Below, piece by piece: positions 46,662-55,689 of a stretch of DNA of 64,000 bases. How positions within the stretch are numbered: position 1 is the stretch's first letter; each line of letters opens with the position of its first letter. Under the pieces are notes generated by a model, which saw only the letters and a list, made by a program, of their open reading frames with translations, searched no databases and had not been told where the DNA came from. The position numbers were made by a program, and so were the translations under genes. Origin of the DNA: an uncultured Bacteroidota bacterium (GTDB taxonomy: Bacteria > Bacteroidota > Bacteroidia > Flavobacteriales > Flavobacteriaceae); assembly GCA_913062555.1 (NCBI GenBank), contig CAJXVU010000009.1:1-64000 (forward strand), given 5' to 3'.

Positions 46662-47813
46662 ATGAGTAAGGGCGAATTTATAAAAAGAGGCACTGATTAT
46701 TCTATTATTGATGGTATGAGAACTTTGCCAGGAAAGTACTATCACAGCAAAAAAATATATCAAGAAGAAGTAGAGAAAATTTTTTATAAGTTTTGGATTT
46801 ATGCCTGTCGTGCGGAAGAAATTCCATCGGTTGGAGATTATAAACTTATTCAAGTGGAGGACGAGAGTCTTATTTTAGTAAGAGACAAATCCGGTGAGAT
46901 TAAAGCACTATTTAATGTGTGTAGCCATAGAGGAACACAGCTTTGTGTGACACCAAAGGGTAATTTTAAATCTAAATCCATACAATGCCCTTACCATGCC
47001 TGGACCTATGGTCTAAACGGAAAACTATTGGGGGCCCCTTTAATGAAGGATGGACATGGGTTTCAAAAGGATAAATGTGCGCTTCCTCAAGCCAAAGTAC
47101 ACTTATGGGAAGGATTCATATTTATAAATTTAGATAAAAATCCCGAGCCATTTGAAGTTCAAATGGAAGCACTTATTGGCAAATTTTCTGATTGGAAAAT
47201 GGGAGAATTAAGAATAGCACATCATATAAAATATGAATTGAAATGCAACTGGAAGCTTATTCTTCAAAACTATCAGGAATGCTATCATTGCCCAGGGGTA
47301 CATCCTTTACTTTCAGAACTTACACCGACACAGTCTGCACAACACGATTCAATGAAAGGCGCTGTAATTGGCGGATTTATGGATCTTAACAAAGAGAGAG
47401 GGAGTATGACCATGGATGGTGAAGCCGCTGCGCCTGCTATTTGTGATGTGTCTGGAGCCGATTTGCAGAGAGTATATTATTATTCAATTTTCCCCAACTT
47501 ATTGCTAACGCCACATCCAGATTTTGTAATGTTTCATCACATTACCCCACTTGGTCCAGACAAAATAATTAATGATTGTTATTTCCTTTTCCGTCCTGAT
47601 GTAATTAATGATCCCAAGGCTCAAGATGGCATAAAATCGGCCGTAGCTTTTTGGGATCTAACAAACAAACAAGATTGGCAAGTGTGTGAACAGATGCAAA
47701 CGGGTACTAAGTCTAAGCGATTTACAAGAGGCTATTATTCTGGCAGAGAAGATGTTCTTTTTCAATTGGACAAAGAATTATTAAAAGCCCTTGGGCATAA
47801 GGATTCTAATTAA
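46662..47813 (+). CDS. Rieske non-heme iron oxygenase, alpha subunit
   Basis: A 383-residue oxygenase from the ATG at 46662; the frame opens at a TTG (46635) that is not needed. The Rieske 2Fe-2S ligands are C87-x-H89 (VCSHRG) and C109-x2-H112 (CPYHAW). The mononuclear iron site has H209 and H214 in ECYHCPGVHP, with bridging E206. The NYQECYHCPGVHPLL segment resembles the quaternary-amine group (choline, glycine betaine, carnitine and stachydrine oxygenases), which demethylates or hydroxylates N-methylated compounds. No dedicated reductase or ferredoxin gene is next to it. Last gene of the GcvT-like operon. Confidence 0.87.
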   Translation: MSKGEFIKRGTDYSIIDGMRTLPGKYYHSKKIYQEEVEKIFYKFWIYACRAEEIPSVGDYKLIQVEDESLILVRDKSGEIKALFNVCSHRGTQLCVTPKGNFKSKSIQCPYHAWTYGLNGKLLGAPLMKDGHGFQKDKCALPQAKVHLWEGFIFINLDKNPEPFEVQMEALIGKFSDWKMGELRIAHHIKYELKCNWKLILQNYQECYHCPGVHPLLSELTPTQSAQHDSMKGAVIGGFMDLNKERGSMTMDGEAAAPAICDVSGADLQRVYYYSIFPNLLLTPHPDFVMFHHITPLGPDKIINDCYFLFRPDVINDPKAQDGIKSAVAFWDLTNKQDWQVCEQMQTGTKSKRFTRGYYSGREDVLFQLDKELLKALGHKDSN

Positions 47814-47892
47814 AAGTAAAACCAATTTTAATGGCAATAAGAACTCAAAATTGAGTTGGCAAAATTAATTTTTTTGCTTCTAATATTATTCG

Positions 47893-47900
47893 CATATTTG
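47893..47900 (+). promoter_or_regulatory. -7-like box 5 bp before leader peptide 2
   Basis: CATATTTG (one mismatch from TAnnTTTG), ending exactly 5 bp before the ATG at 47905. TTTG at 47873-47876 is a weak -33 candidate at 16-nt spacing. Confidence 0.4.
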
Positions 47901-47904
47901 TACA

Positions 47905-47967
47905 ATGTTGAATAAAAAAATACTTAGTACGACCGAAATGCCATGGGTTTTTATCCCTGGGTTGTGA
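47905..47967 (+). CDS. 20-codon leader peptide, EMPWV[I/F]IPGL family (copy 2)
   Basis: MLNKKILSTT followed by EMPWVFIPGL, then TGA. Same length, same box-to-ATG distance and same pyrimidine-rich 65-nt spacer to the next ATG as copy 1 at 41949. It precedes the intact lysine-6-dehydrogenase-like gene. A Trp and a terminal Pro-Gly-Leu before the stop would suit ribosome arrest, but that is inference. Confidence 0.6.
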   Translation: MLNKKILSTTEMPWVFIPGL

Positions 47968-48032
47968 GGCTAAGATTCATTCTTCCTTTTTTATTCTTAA
48001 ATATCATTTTTTTAACATTTTAATTTTTTAAC

Positions 48033-49172
48033 ATGAGTAATGTAATTGTATTAGGCGCCGGTATGGTGGGTAGTGCTATGGCTATTGATATGGCAAAAAA
48101 CCATAACGTCACACTAACAGATTTAAATCAGAGTTTATTAGAAAAACTAAAACTACAACACGAAAGTTTAGCGATTCAACAACTAGATGTAACTAACAAG
48201 GAAGCGCTTCAAACGGTCATAAAGCAGCACGATTTGGTAATTTGTGCTGTTCCTGGTTTTTTGGGGTTTAAAACATTGAAAGCTATTATTGAAGCCGAAA
48301 TGAATGTTGTAGACATCTCTTTCTTTCCAGAAAATTCATTAGAATTAGATGCTTTGGCTAAAGACAAAAAAGTAACTGCAATTGTAGATTGTGGTGTTGC
48401 TCCAGGAATGGATAATGTTATTTTAGGACATTACAATGAGAAAATGAAGCTCACTGATTTTGAGTGCTTGGTTGGTGGTCTACCCAAACAAAAAAAATGG
48501 CCTTTTAGCTATAAGGCGCCGTTTTCACCAATTGATGTTATTGAAGAATATACACGCCCTGCCCGATATGTAGAAAACGGAAAAGAAATTGTTCGTGAAC
48601 CACTAACAGATTGTGATTATGTAGAGTTTGATAAAGTAGGGACTTTGGAATCGTTTAACTCGGATGGATTACGATCCATAATACATACCATGCCACATAT
48701 TCCCAATATGAAGGAAAAAACATTGCGTTATCCAGGGCATGTAAATTATATTAGAGTTTTAAAGGAGAGCGGGTTTTTTAATACCGAAAAGGTAGAAGTA
48801 AATGGTGTTGAGGTTTCTCCTCTAGATTTTACCAGTAAAATTCTTATTGATGAATGGAAATTAGGAGAACAGGAAAAAGAACTAACAGTGATGCGAGTTA
48901 CTGTAAAAGGAGAAAATTCCAATGGACAGACTGAAGAAATAGTTTATGATATGCATGATGAATATTGTTCTGAAACCAATACATCATCCATGGCAAGAAC
49001 AACGGGATATACCGCTACGGCTGCTGCAAATATTTTCTTAGAAGGGCTGTTTACTGAAAAAGGGATATTTCCCCCAGAGTTAGTGGGTAAACATGAAACT
49101 TGTTTTAATTATTTTTTCAAATACTTAGAAGAAAGAAATATATCTTATAAAAAATCTTCACGATTAATGTAA
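48033..49172 (+). CDS. Saccharopine-dehydrogenase-family enzyme, lysine 6-dehydrogenase-like
   Basis: A 379-residue NAD(P)-dependent enzyme. N-terminal Rossmann motif VIVLGAGMVGSAMA; then DCGVAPGMDNVILG, VGGLPKQ, a middle domain and RYPGHVNYIRVLKE. This is the single-chain layout of lysine 6-dehydrogenases and saccharopine reductases, about 380 residues. The likely reaction is oxidation of lysine or a relative to the 6-semialdehyde/piperideine. It follows leader peptide 2 and is 8 nt from a GreA-like gene. The shared leader links it to the Rieske/PYROXD2-like operon upstream. Confidence 0.8.
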   Translation: MSNVIVLGAGMVGSAMAIDMAKNHNVTLTDLNQSLLEKLKLQHESLAIQQLDVTNKEALQTVIKQHDLVICAVPGFLGFKTLKAIIEAEMNVVDISFFPENSLELDALAKDKKVTAIVDCGVAPGMDNVILGHYNEKMKLTDFECLVGGLPKQKKWPFSYKAPFSPIDVIEEYTRPARYVENGKEIVREPLTDCDYVEFDKVGTLESFNSDGLRSIIHTMPHIPNMKEKTLRYPGHVNYIRVLKESGFFNTEKVEVNGVEVSPLDFTSKILIDEWKLGEQEKELTVMRVTVKGENSNGQTEEIVYDMHDEYCSETNTSSMARTTGYTATAAANIFLEGLFTEKGIFPPELVGKHETCFNYFFKYLEERNISYKKSSRLM

Positions 49173-49180
49173 ATTGTATT

Positions 49181-49630
49181 ATGAATATAAAGGAATGCTT
49201 GTATAATAAATGTCAGGAGTTTATCAACAATAGACTACATACCATTCAACATACAATTGGTGAAATTCAAAAAGCATTACTTTCTGAAACAAAAAGCTCT
49301 GCCGGAGACAAACACGAAACCGGTAGAGCGATGTTACAGTTGGAGCGAGAAAAAGCAGGACAACAATTAGCAGAAATACAAAAAGTAAAAGAAGTATTGG
49401 CTAAAATTAACCTTGATGAAGCTTCTAAAACTATTCGTTTAGGAAGTATCGTATATACCTCTCAGGCAAATTATTTTATAGCCATTAGCGCAGGAGAGAT
49501 AAGGGTAGATAATACAAGCTATTTTGCGATTTCCCCTAAGACACCAATAGGCCAGTTATTAGTCTCTAAAAAAATTGGTGATGTCGTTGTATTTCGAGAA
49601 AATAATATAACAATTCAGACCGTTTTATAG
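49181..49630 (+). CDS. GreA/GreB-like protein
   Basis: A 149-residue protein with an N-terminal helical pair (about 1-75, containing SSAGDKHETGRAMLQLERE) and a C-terminal FKBP-like beta domain ending in SPKTPIGQLLVSKKIGDVV. This is the architecture of transcript-cleavage factors. The coiled-coil tip lacks an obvious acidic catalytic pair, so it may bind RNA polymerase without Gre activity. Co-transcribed with the dehydrogenase gene. Its last 6 nt overlap the convergent ABC gene. Confidence 0.65.
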   Translation: MNIKECLYNKCQEFINNRLHTIQHTIGEIQKALLSETKSSAGDKHETGRAMLQLEREKAGQQLAEIQKVKEVLAKINLDEASKTIRLGSIVYTSQANYFIAISAGEIRVDNTSYFAISPKTPIGQLLVSKKIGDVVVFRENNITIQTVL

Positions 49631-50596
49631 GGTCCTAAATTGAATTAATTCATCTGAAATTGAGAAAAATACATCTTGTGATTCAATTATTGCATTTGGA
49701 TGGTTAATAAAAATGGATCGCCCTTTAAATGTAGCTTCAATTAAATAACAATCCCCCATAAAATGGGATTTGAAGACCTTAGCAATAAGGACAGACTTTT
49801 TGGTAATCCTAACTTCATTGGCGTAAATTATGATCTCGGAAGTGTTTGGTTTTAAATGGGATATTTCAGATAGTTTAAAAACATTAAACTCCTCAAAAAA
49901 AGAAGCGATTAAGGCTTTTTCAGGTTGTTTATATAGCTGCTGTGGGCTGTTTTTAGCAATCATTTTTCCCTTGTGTAAAACAATCATCTTGTCGGCATAA
50001 GGAAGCACATCGTTCTTGTCATGTGTAGCAACAATACAGCTAATATGCTGCGCCTTTAAATATTTAAATAAATTACGTCTTAAAGATTGTTTTTTGAAGT
50101 TATCGATGTTACTAAAAGGCTCATCTAATAAAAGAACTTCTGGTTGTTTGGCTATGGCTCTGGCTAAGGCTACACGTTGTTTTTGTCCACCACTTAAATA
50201 TTGAACTTTTATTTTTGAAAAGTCAGTCAACTCTACAACTTCAAGAAGTTCGTTTATGCGAAGCTGCTTTTTATCAGGGTACATATTGGACAAAAAATTA
50301 CCAATATTTTCGGCGACAGAAATGAAAGGCTCTAAATCGAATTCTTGAGAAACATATTTCATGAATTCGTAACCGACAATTAAATTAAATTTAGGGCCTA
50401 AAACTTGAGCCCCTTTCCAATAGATTTCTCCATGATTAAGGTCAAATTCGCCATATAATAATTTTAGCAATGTGCTTTTCCCAGAACCACTTTCACCAAT
50501 AATTGAGAGGTGTTCACCTGCTTTAACATTAAAACTAATGCCTTGTAATGTAAACGTGTTGTTATATGTAAAAAAAGTATCTTTTACCTGAAGCAT
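49625..50596 (-). CDS. ABC transporter ATP-binding protein
   Basis: A 323-residue ATPase from the ATG at 50596; a longer frame begins at 50635 but its first 13 residues are not ABC-like. Walker A is GESGSGKST (34-42), the signature is LSGGQKQR, Walker B is VLLLDEP, and the switch His lies in VATHDKND. A C-terminal domain of about 100 residues, as in FbpC/PotA-type importers, suggests regulation. No permease or binding protein is nearby, so partners must be elsewhere. Confidence 0.9.
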   Translation of the reverse strand: MLQVKDTFFTYNNTFTLQGISFNVKAGEHLSIIGESGSGKSTLLKLLYGEFDLNHGEIYWKGAQVLGPKFNLIVGYEFMKYVSQEFDLEPFISVAENIGNFLSNMYPDKKQLRINELLEVVELTDFSKIKVQYLSGGQKQRVALARAIAKQPEVLLLDEPFSNIDNFKKQSLRRNLFKYLKAQHISCIVATHDKNDVLPYADKMIVLHKGKMIAKNSPQQLYKQPEKALIASFFEEFNVFKLSEISHLKPNTSEIIIYANEVRITKKSVLIAKVFKSHFMGDCYLIEATFKGRSIFINHPNAIIESQDVFFSISDELIQFRTL

Positions 50597-50628
50597 TGGG
50601 TTGTGTTTAGTGGTAAAAATAATATAAA

Positions 50629-50653
50629 AAGCCACCTGTATTACAAGTGGCTT
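50629..50653 (-). terminator. Terminator of the FG-GAP gene
   Basis: 7-bp stem (AAGCCAC with GTGGCTT), 11-nt loop, followed on the minus strand by T-rich sequence. Confidence 0.75.
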
Positions 50654-50677
50654 GATTATTTTATATGAGGCTTTTTA

Positions 50678-52777
50678 CTATTCTTTAATGAATTTTTGAG
50701 TTCTTAATAAACCATTTTCCATAATTTGTAAAAAATAGGTTCCTGTACTTAATTCAGAAACATCTATTGTTTTAGATTTGAGCTCACTATTATAAATACG
50801 ACGCCCTTTCATATCGAAAATTGTATAAGTTGTATTTTCTAAATTGAGAGAAGTTCTAATATTTAAAAGCCGAGCTGTTGGATTTGGATAAAGCGTTAAA
50901 GCCTCATCTAGGATTGGTTTTGTGCTTAAGGTTTGACCTTCGGTGATATTTAAGGTTTGATTAATGCTTGGGCTGTTAATAATATCAATTACTCCAGAAG
51001 GCCAGTATACTGTAATTGAATTAATAGTTGAGTCTAAGCCCAAACCAAAATGTGTAGTTAAACTACTCATATATCTAAACCCCTCACCGCTTCTAACATC
51101 TCGAATTTGAGTCCCTATCCCTGTAGTATTTAATTCTACTCTGGCACCAATCCCATTTAAATTACTTTGAACGCCTATGGTATTAATTTTAATCCAATTA
51201 TAAGAGTTACCATCATTCAAATAAATTCTGGCACTAGGTGTAGGTGTCGCAACATCTAAAGACCCATCATTATTTAAATCGCCAATACCCCCCGTATCTG
51301 GCATTCCAACAATAATAGGAGTAAAGGTCATGTCGCCATTGTTCAATAATATATTGCCATTAGAAAAAATATCGATATACCCATCATTATTAAAATCGGC
51401 AGGAGAATTATCAACCCCCGTATTTGTAAATGCACTTAAGCCTGTTGAAGCGGTAATGTCTGTAAATGTATAATTACCCCCGCTACCATTGTTTCGCATC
51501 ATTTTATGAGCTACACCATTATAGCCTCCAATAAAACAATCCATATCACCATCATTATCAAAATCTCCCCAAGCTCCAGACCAAGTTTGAATGATATCGG
51601 CTAATCCTGCAGCTTGTGCCACTTCAGTATAATCGCCATTACCATTATTTTTAAATAACTGATTTTTTCTTCTATCTTCTGAACCACCACATTTTGCTAA
51701 AAACATATCCAAATCGCGGTCATTATCATAATCAATCCATACAGAGCCATAATTTCCTCCTGAAGCGAATTCCCCTAAACCATCGCCTGTGATAGGGTTG
51801 TTTGTCTCACCATCCCCACTTTGATAATAGGTAAGGGTGTTATTATCATTAACAAAATACACATTTGGTGCAATATCATGGCAAACAAATATATCAAGGT
51901 CATTATCCCCGTCGATATCTACAAAGTTTGTGCGTTGTGTAAAAGGGACTGTATTTGATGTTTCCAAAGAATAAGATGCTCCATTCGCACCTGCCTTTAC
52001 AACATTAACACCAGAGCCATTTCCAAAAACCAAATCATTATATCCGTCGGCGTTATAATCTCCTGCGGCTAAACTCCAACTTGAACTATATGGAGCACCA
52101 ATAACATAGTTAGTATTGGTAAAACTGCCATTGGCTTGCTGATGTTGAATATTTATATCATAAACAAAAATGGCATCTTGTGACACGGAGACCACAGATA
52201 CAATATCATCAAGGAAATCATTATTCATATCAACCACCGCACGGGTAGTCCCTGAGATTCCAGTAGATTGATAAGTGAAACTTAATGCACTTGCAGCATT
52301 TTCTGTTAGTTCAAAATCAAAACCTGTGGAAAGCCATCTATTATCCCAAGCAATATAATATGTTTCACCTCCCGTTGCTGTAAAAGTAACAACAGATAAG
52401 CGAGAGTTTGTGTTAGTTCCTGTATAGGTTCCACTATCATCATCTCCAGTAACACAATTTAGGGCATTACAGGTGCCATTATAAATTTGAATTCTGGTAT
52501 CTCCATCGCCATTTACAACTAAATCTGAACTAATGGTGACTTCAAAGTCCCCGGTGGGGGTATAAGCGTACCATTCTCCATTTGCTGCAACAATAGAACC
52601 TCCTGATGAGCAGATAGGAGTAGGTGCTTCACTTCCATCAATTGCTACAACAGTGAAAGTCCCTTCTCCAGTTATATGAGTAGCGTTAAATGCATCAGTA
52701 CAAGTATTTGAACTCGTTTGAGCGGACATCGTTAATGTTGCTAAACAAAAAATTAAAATGTATATTTTTTTCATCAT
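50678..52777 (-). CDS. Secreted FG-GAP/VCBS-repeat protein with ASPIC-UnbV and type IX sorting domains
   Basis: A 699-residue protein. Signal peptide (about 1-19), an N-terminal beta domain of about 140 residues, then six or more FG-GAP/VCBS repeats marked by calcium-loop-like DxDxDG motifs (DIDGDNDLDIF, DYDNDRDLDMF, DFDNDGDMDCF, DFNNDGYIDIF, DLNNDGSLDVA). An ASPIC/UnbV domain follows (YMSSLTTHFGLG to VYWPSG). The last 75 residues are a type A T9SS sorting domain (LYPNPTARLLNIRT, ending KFIKE), so it is exported and surface-attached. Co-transcribed with the diheme cytochrome. Confidence 0.92.
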   Translation of the reverse strand: MMKKIYILIFCLATLTMSAQTSSNTCTDAFNATHITGEGTFTVVAIDGSEAPTPICSSGGSIVAANGEWYAYTPTGDFEVTISSDLVVNGDGDTRIQIYNGTCNALNCVTGDDDSGTYTGTNTNSRLSVVTFTATGGETYYIAWDNRWLSTGFDFELTENAASALSFTYQSTGISGTTRAVVDMNNDFLDDIVSVVSVSQDAIFVYDINIQHQQANGSFTNTNYVIGAPYSSSWSLAAGDYNADGYNDLVFGNGSGVNVVKAGANGASYSLETSNTVPFTQRTNFVDIDGDNDLDIFVCHDIAPNVYFVNDNNTLTYYQSGDGETNNPITGDGLGEFASGGNYGSVWIDYDNDRDLDMFLAKCGGSEDRRKNQLFKNNGNGDYTEVAQAAGLADIIQTWSGAWGDFDNDGDMDCFIGGYNGVAHKMMRNNGSGGNYTFTDITASTGLSAFTNTGVDNSPADFNNDGYIDIFSNGNILLNNGDMTFTPIIVGMPDTGGIGDLNNDGSLDVATPTPSARIYLNDGNSYNWIKINTIGVQSNLNGIGARVELNTTGIGTQIRDVRSGEGFRYMSSLTTHFGLGLDSTINSITVYWPSGVIDIINSPSINQTLNITEGQTLSTKPILDEALTLYPNPTARLLNIRTSLNLENTTYTIFDMKGRRIYNSELKSKTIDVSELSTGTYFLQIMENGLLRTQKFIKE

Positions 52778-52806
52778 GATTTGGTTTTATTAGGGGTAAA
52801 TAATCA

Positions 52807-53883
52807 TTAATTACATATATTGTCTAAGGAGTTAATCCATTGTTCAATGAGATCAACACCTTCTTCGTGTTTAAGTGATCTGCCTATAATTGGCATTTTA
52901 TATTCATCTAAAATAGAGCTCATTCTAAATAAGAGCGCAGATTTATCTGTATTATTTGGTGATACGATATGCGTTAGTGACTCGTTAATATCGAAGCCAT
53001 GTTGCACACAAATCCCCATGTTTTTCGGGTCTTCTGTTTTATTAAATGCAAATCGCATTGGTGGATAATTGCAATATCCTTTCTCCGAATGACAATGAGC
53101 ACAATTAATATCTAAATATGACCGTGCCCTTAAATTTAACGGTTGAGACTCATCTTCCCAGTTTACAGCCGATACTATGTTTTCTGGATAGTTGTCCTCT
53201 AAATAACCATATGCCACCCACTTTTCTAGCTGGTTTTTAATACCGTCTTTAAAAGCAAAGTTAAAATTAATATTTTGAGGCTTTGGCCCTATGGGCAAAA
53301 TAGCATCATATTTATTATGGCAAGTAAAACATTCATCATAAGAAGGAATGTTATAGTTAACGGATCTAGTTTCGTTGTTTTCAAGCAATTTAACACCAAC
53401 AGAGCTCCCTTCTTTAGTATAAGTTGCTTCTGTTTGCTCATTATTCCACACATAATTTACTAACACCCACTTCCCTTCATTTTTAATAATAAGGCGCGTT
53501 TCAATAAGCCTCGTATCCTTTTTAGGTAATACATTCTCAAAATAATGTGTTGTTATTAAAACGGTGCCATCAGGAAAATCAAAGATGCTATAATCGTTAA
53601 CATAGGTGGCCTTTTTGCCTTTAGGCATCCATACAAATGTTTTTGCTTTGGCATAGTCAATAAATAAACCACTTATAATTTTATAAGGGAGCACCCCATA
53701 TACTGGGTTTAGCTCAGCAATATTGCCTTTAAAAAAATTATATTCAGATAAAGAAGTAAAGGGTTCGCTTTCTAAATCGAGTATAACTGGTGATACAGGG
53801 CTGTAATGATCCCCTTTTACGCATGAGGGTAGTAAAAAACAAAAGACAAGAACTCCAATTATGTAGGTGTATTTCTTACTCAT
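52807..53883 (-). CDS. Diheme c-type cytochrome lipoprotein
   Basis: A 358-residue lipoprotein (lipobox LLPSC, C about 21). Two heme-c attachment motifs are present: CFTCH (about residue 186) and CAHCH (about 264). Layout and length fit the uncharacterised SO2930/HNE_0200-type diheme proteins. It should face the periplasm and transfer electrons; the partner is unknown. It is the first gene of a two-gene operon with the secreted FG-GAP protein (29-nt gap), an association that suggests joint work at the cell surface. Confidence 0.78.
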   Translation of the reverse strand: MSKKYTYIIGVLVFCFLLPSCVKGDHYSPVSPVILDLESEPFTSLSEYNFFKGNIAELNPVYGVLPYKIISGLFIDYAKAKTFVWMPKGKKATYVNDYSIFDFPDGTVLITTHYFENVLPKKDTRLIETRLIIKNEGKWVLVNYVWNNEQTEATYTKEGSSVGVKLLENNETRSVNYNIPSYDECFTCHNKYDAILPIGPKPQNINFNFAFKDGIKNQLEKWVAYGYLEDNYPENIVSAVNWEDESQPLNLRARSYLDINCAHCHSEKGYCNYPPMRFAFNKTEDPKNMGICVQHGFDINESLTHIVSPNNTDKSALLFRMSSILDEYKMPIIGRSLKHEEGVDLIEQWINSLDNICN

Positions 53884-54000
53884 TGCCGAAAAATTTAAAA
53901 GGCATGGCTAATATAAAAAAAATTAGAAACCCGCTCGTAATTAATTAGTTATAATACCAAATTTTCTATATAAAATGTAATGAATCTAAATTATCGAAAA

Positions 54001-54990
54001 TTAAATTAATGAATTAGAAGATAAATACTCAGCAATTTGTACGGCATTTGTAGCAGCTCCTTTTCTAAGGTTATCGCTCACAATCCACATGTTTAAAGTG
54101 TTTTGTTGCGATCCATCTCGTCTAATTCTACCGACAAATACGTCATCTTTTCCATGAGCATATATGGGCATTGGATATAAATTTACATCTGGATTATCTT
54201 GTACTGTGATACCAATAGTTTCATTTAAAATGGTTCTGATATCAGTCACATCAAAGTCATTTGCAAACTCAACATTTACAGACTCGCTATGTCCTCCAGA
54301 AGTTGGGATTCTAACGGCAGTGGCTGTTACTGCTATTGTTTTGTCATTGAGAATTTTTTGAGTCTCACGAACTAATTTCATTTCTTCTTTGGTATACCCA
54401 TTATCCTCAAACACATCGCAATGTGGTAATGCATTTTTATGTATTGGGTAAGGATATGCCATTTCGCCCTTAATCCCGGCCATTTCATTTTCAAGCTGTT
54501 TAACAGCTTTGACTCCAGTTCCTGAAATAGATTGGTATGTTGAAATAACTAGGCGTTTGATTTTGTATTTATGATGTAAAGGCGCTAATGCCATTACCAA
54601 TTGTATTGTTGAACAATTAGGGTTGGCAATAATTTTATCTGCTTTTGTGATTTGATCGGCATTAATTTCTGGAACGACTAATTTTTTATCGAGATCCATT
54701 CTCCAGGCTGAAGAATTATCAATAACAGTGGTTCCCGCTTCTGCAAATTTAGGAGCCCATTCTAAAGACGTGTCTCCACCAGCAGAAAACAACGCAACAT
54801 CTGGTTTCATAGCAATAGCATCATTCATACTTACAATTGTATATGATTTACCATTATACTCAATTTCCTTACCAACACTACGTTCAGAAGCCACAGGAAT
54901 TAATTCACTTATTGGAAAATTACGTTCGTTAAGAACTTCTAACATGACATTGCCTACCATTCCGGTAGCACCTACTACAGCTACTTTCAT
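54001..54990 (-). CDS. asd: Aspartate-semialdehyde dehydrogenase
   Basis: A 329-residue enzyme that reduces aspartyl phosphate to the semialdehyde, feeding lysine, diaminopimelate, threonine and methionine. NADP motif VAVVGATGMVGNVML at the N-terminus, catalytic C126 in NPNCSTIQL, and the substrate-binding RIPTSGGHSESVNVEF segment. Length typical. It stands alone after the mscL terminator. Confidence 0.96.
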   Translation of the reverse strand: MKVAVVGATGMVGNVMLEVLNERNFPISELIPVASERSVGKEIEYNGKSYTIVSMNDAIAMKPDVALFSAGGDTSLEWAPKFAEAGTTVIDNSSAWRMDLDKKLVVPEINADQITKADKIIANPNCSTIQLVMALAPLHHKYKIKRLVISTYQSISGTGVKAVKQLENEMAGIKGEMAYPYPIHKNALPHCDVFEDNGYTKEEMKLVRETQKILNDKTIAVTATAVRIPTSGGHSESVNVEFANDFDVTDIRTILNETIGITVQDNPDVNLYPMPIYAHGKDDVFVGRIRRDGSQQNTLNMWIVSDNLRKGAATNAVQIAEYLSSNSLI

Positions 54991-55146
54991 CTGTTACTTT
55001 TTATTATTTTTTACCTGTCAAATGGAACCACCATAAATAATCAATTTCTTGTGAAACTGAATTTTTTGTCATGGACGTTACATTATCATAAATTTGAACT
55101 ACAAAAGTAACTATTAATTCATTTTAATAGTCCAATAATCATATAA

Positions 55147-55180
55147 AAAAGACCGCTTTTAATTAAAAAAGCGGTCTTTT
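55147..55180. terminator. Terminator of mscL
   Basis: Perfect 14-bp stem (55147-55160 with 55167-55180), 6-nt loop, T-runs on both sides, so possibly bidirectional. Confidence 0.92.
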
Positions 55181-55200
55181 TAACAACATGAAATAAATTG

Positions 55201-55602
55201 TTATTTTTTTAACAAGTCCCTAATCTGCAAGAGTAAATCATTGTCGGATGGACCTGCTGGTGGCGCTGGTGCTTCTTCTTTTGCTTTCTTCATTTTATTC
55301 ACTGCCTTTACTACCATAAACATTACAAAAGCAATAATAATAAAATCAATAAGGTGGGTTGTGAAAGCCCCCCATAACACTGCAACTTCACCTTCCATCA
55401 CTCCTTCTGCATTTGCGACGCCTTCTCTAATCACATATTTTAAATCCTTAAAGTCCGAATTAAAAATTAATCCAATCAATGGAGACACGATTCCTCCAGT
55501 AAATGCTGTAACAACTTCCTTAAAAGCGGCACCCATTACAAAACCAACAGCAATGTCGATTAGGCTGCCTTTCATTGCAAACTCTTTAAATTCTTTTAGC
55601 AT
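55201..55602 (-). CDS. mscL: Large-conductance mechanosensitive channel
   Basis: A 133-residue inner-membrane channel that releases solutes on hypo-osmotic shock. N-terminal amphipathic FKEFAMKGSLIDIAVGFVMGAAF (S1/TM1 pore lining), a periplasmic loop, TM2 (LIDFIIIAFVMFMVV) and a C-terminal charged bundle after an Ala/Pro linker. It lies 87 nt after alr, on the same strand, with a strong terminator. Confidence 0.96.
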   Translation of the reverse strand: MLKEFKEFAMKGSLIDIAVGFVMGAAFKEVVTAFTGGIVSPLIGLIFNSDFKDLKYVIREGVANAEGVMEGEVAVLWGAFTTHLIDFIIIAFVMFMVVKAVNKMKKAKEEAPAPPAGPSDNDLLLQIRDLLKK

Positions 55603-55689
55603 ATTAATCTGATTTAGTTAGTATTATCTATGGGCAATTTAACTAAAATTTCTAAATCTCTAGAAAAGGATTTGATAATAAGGAATTTG

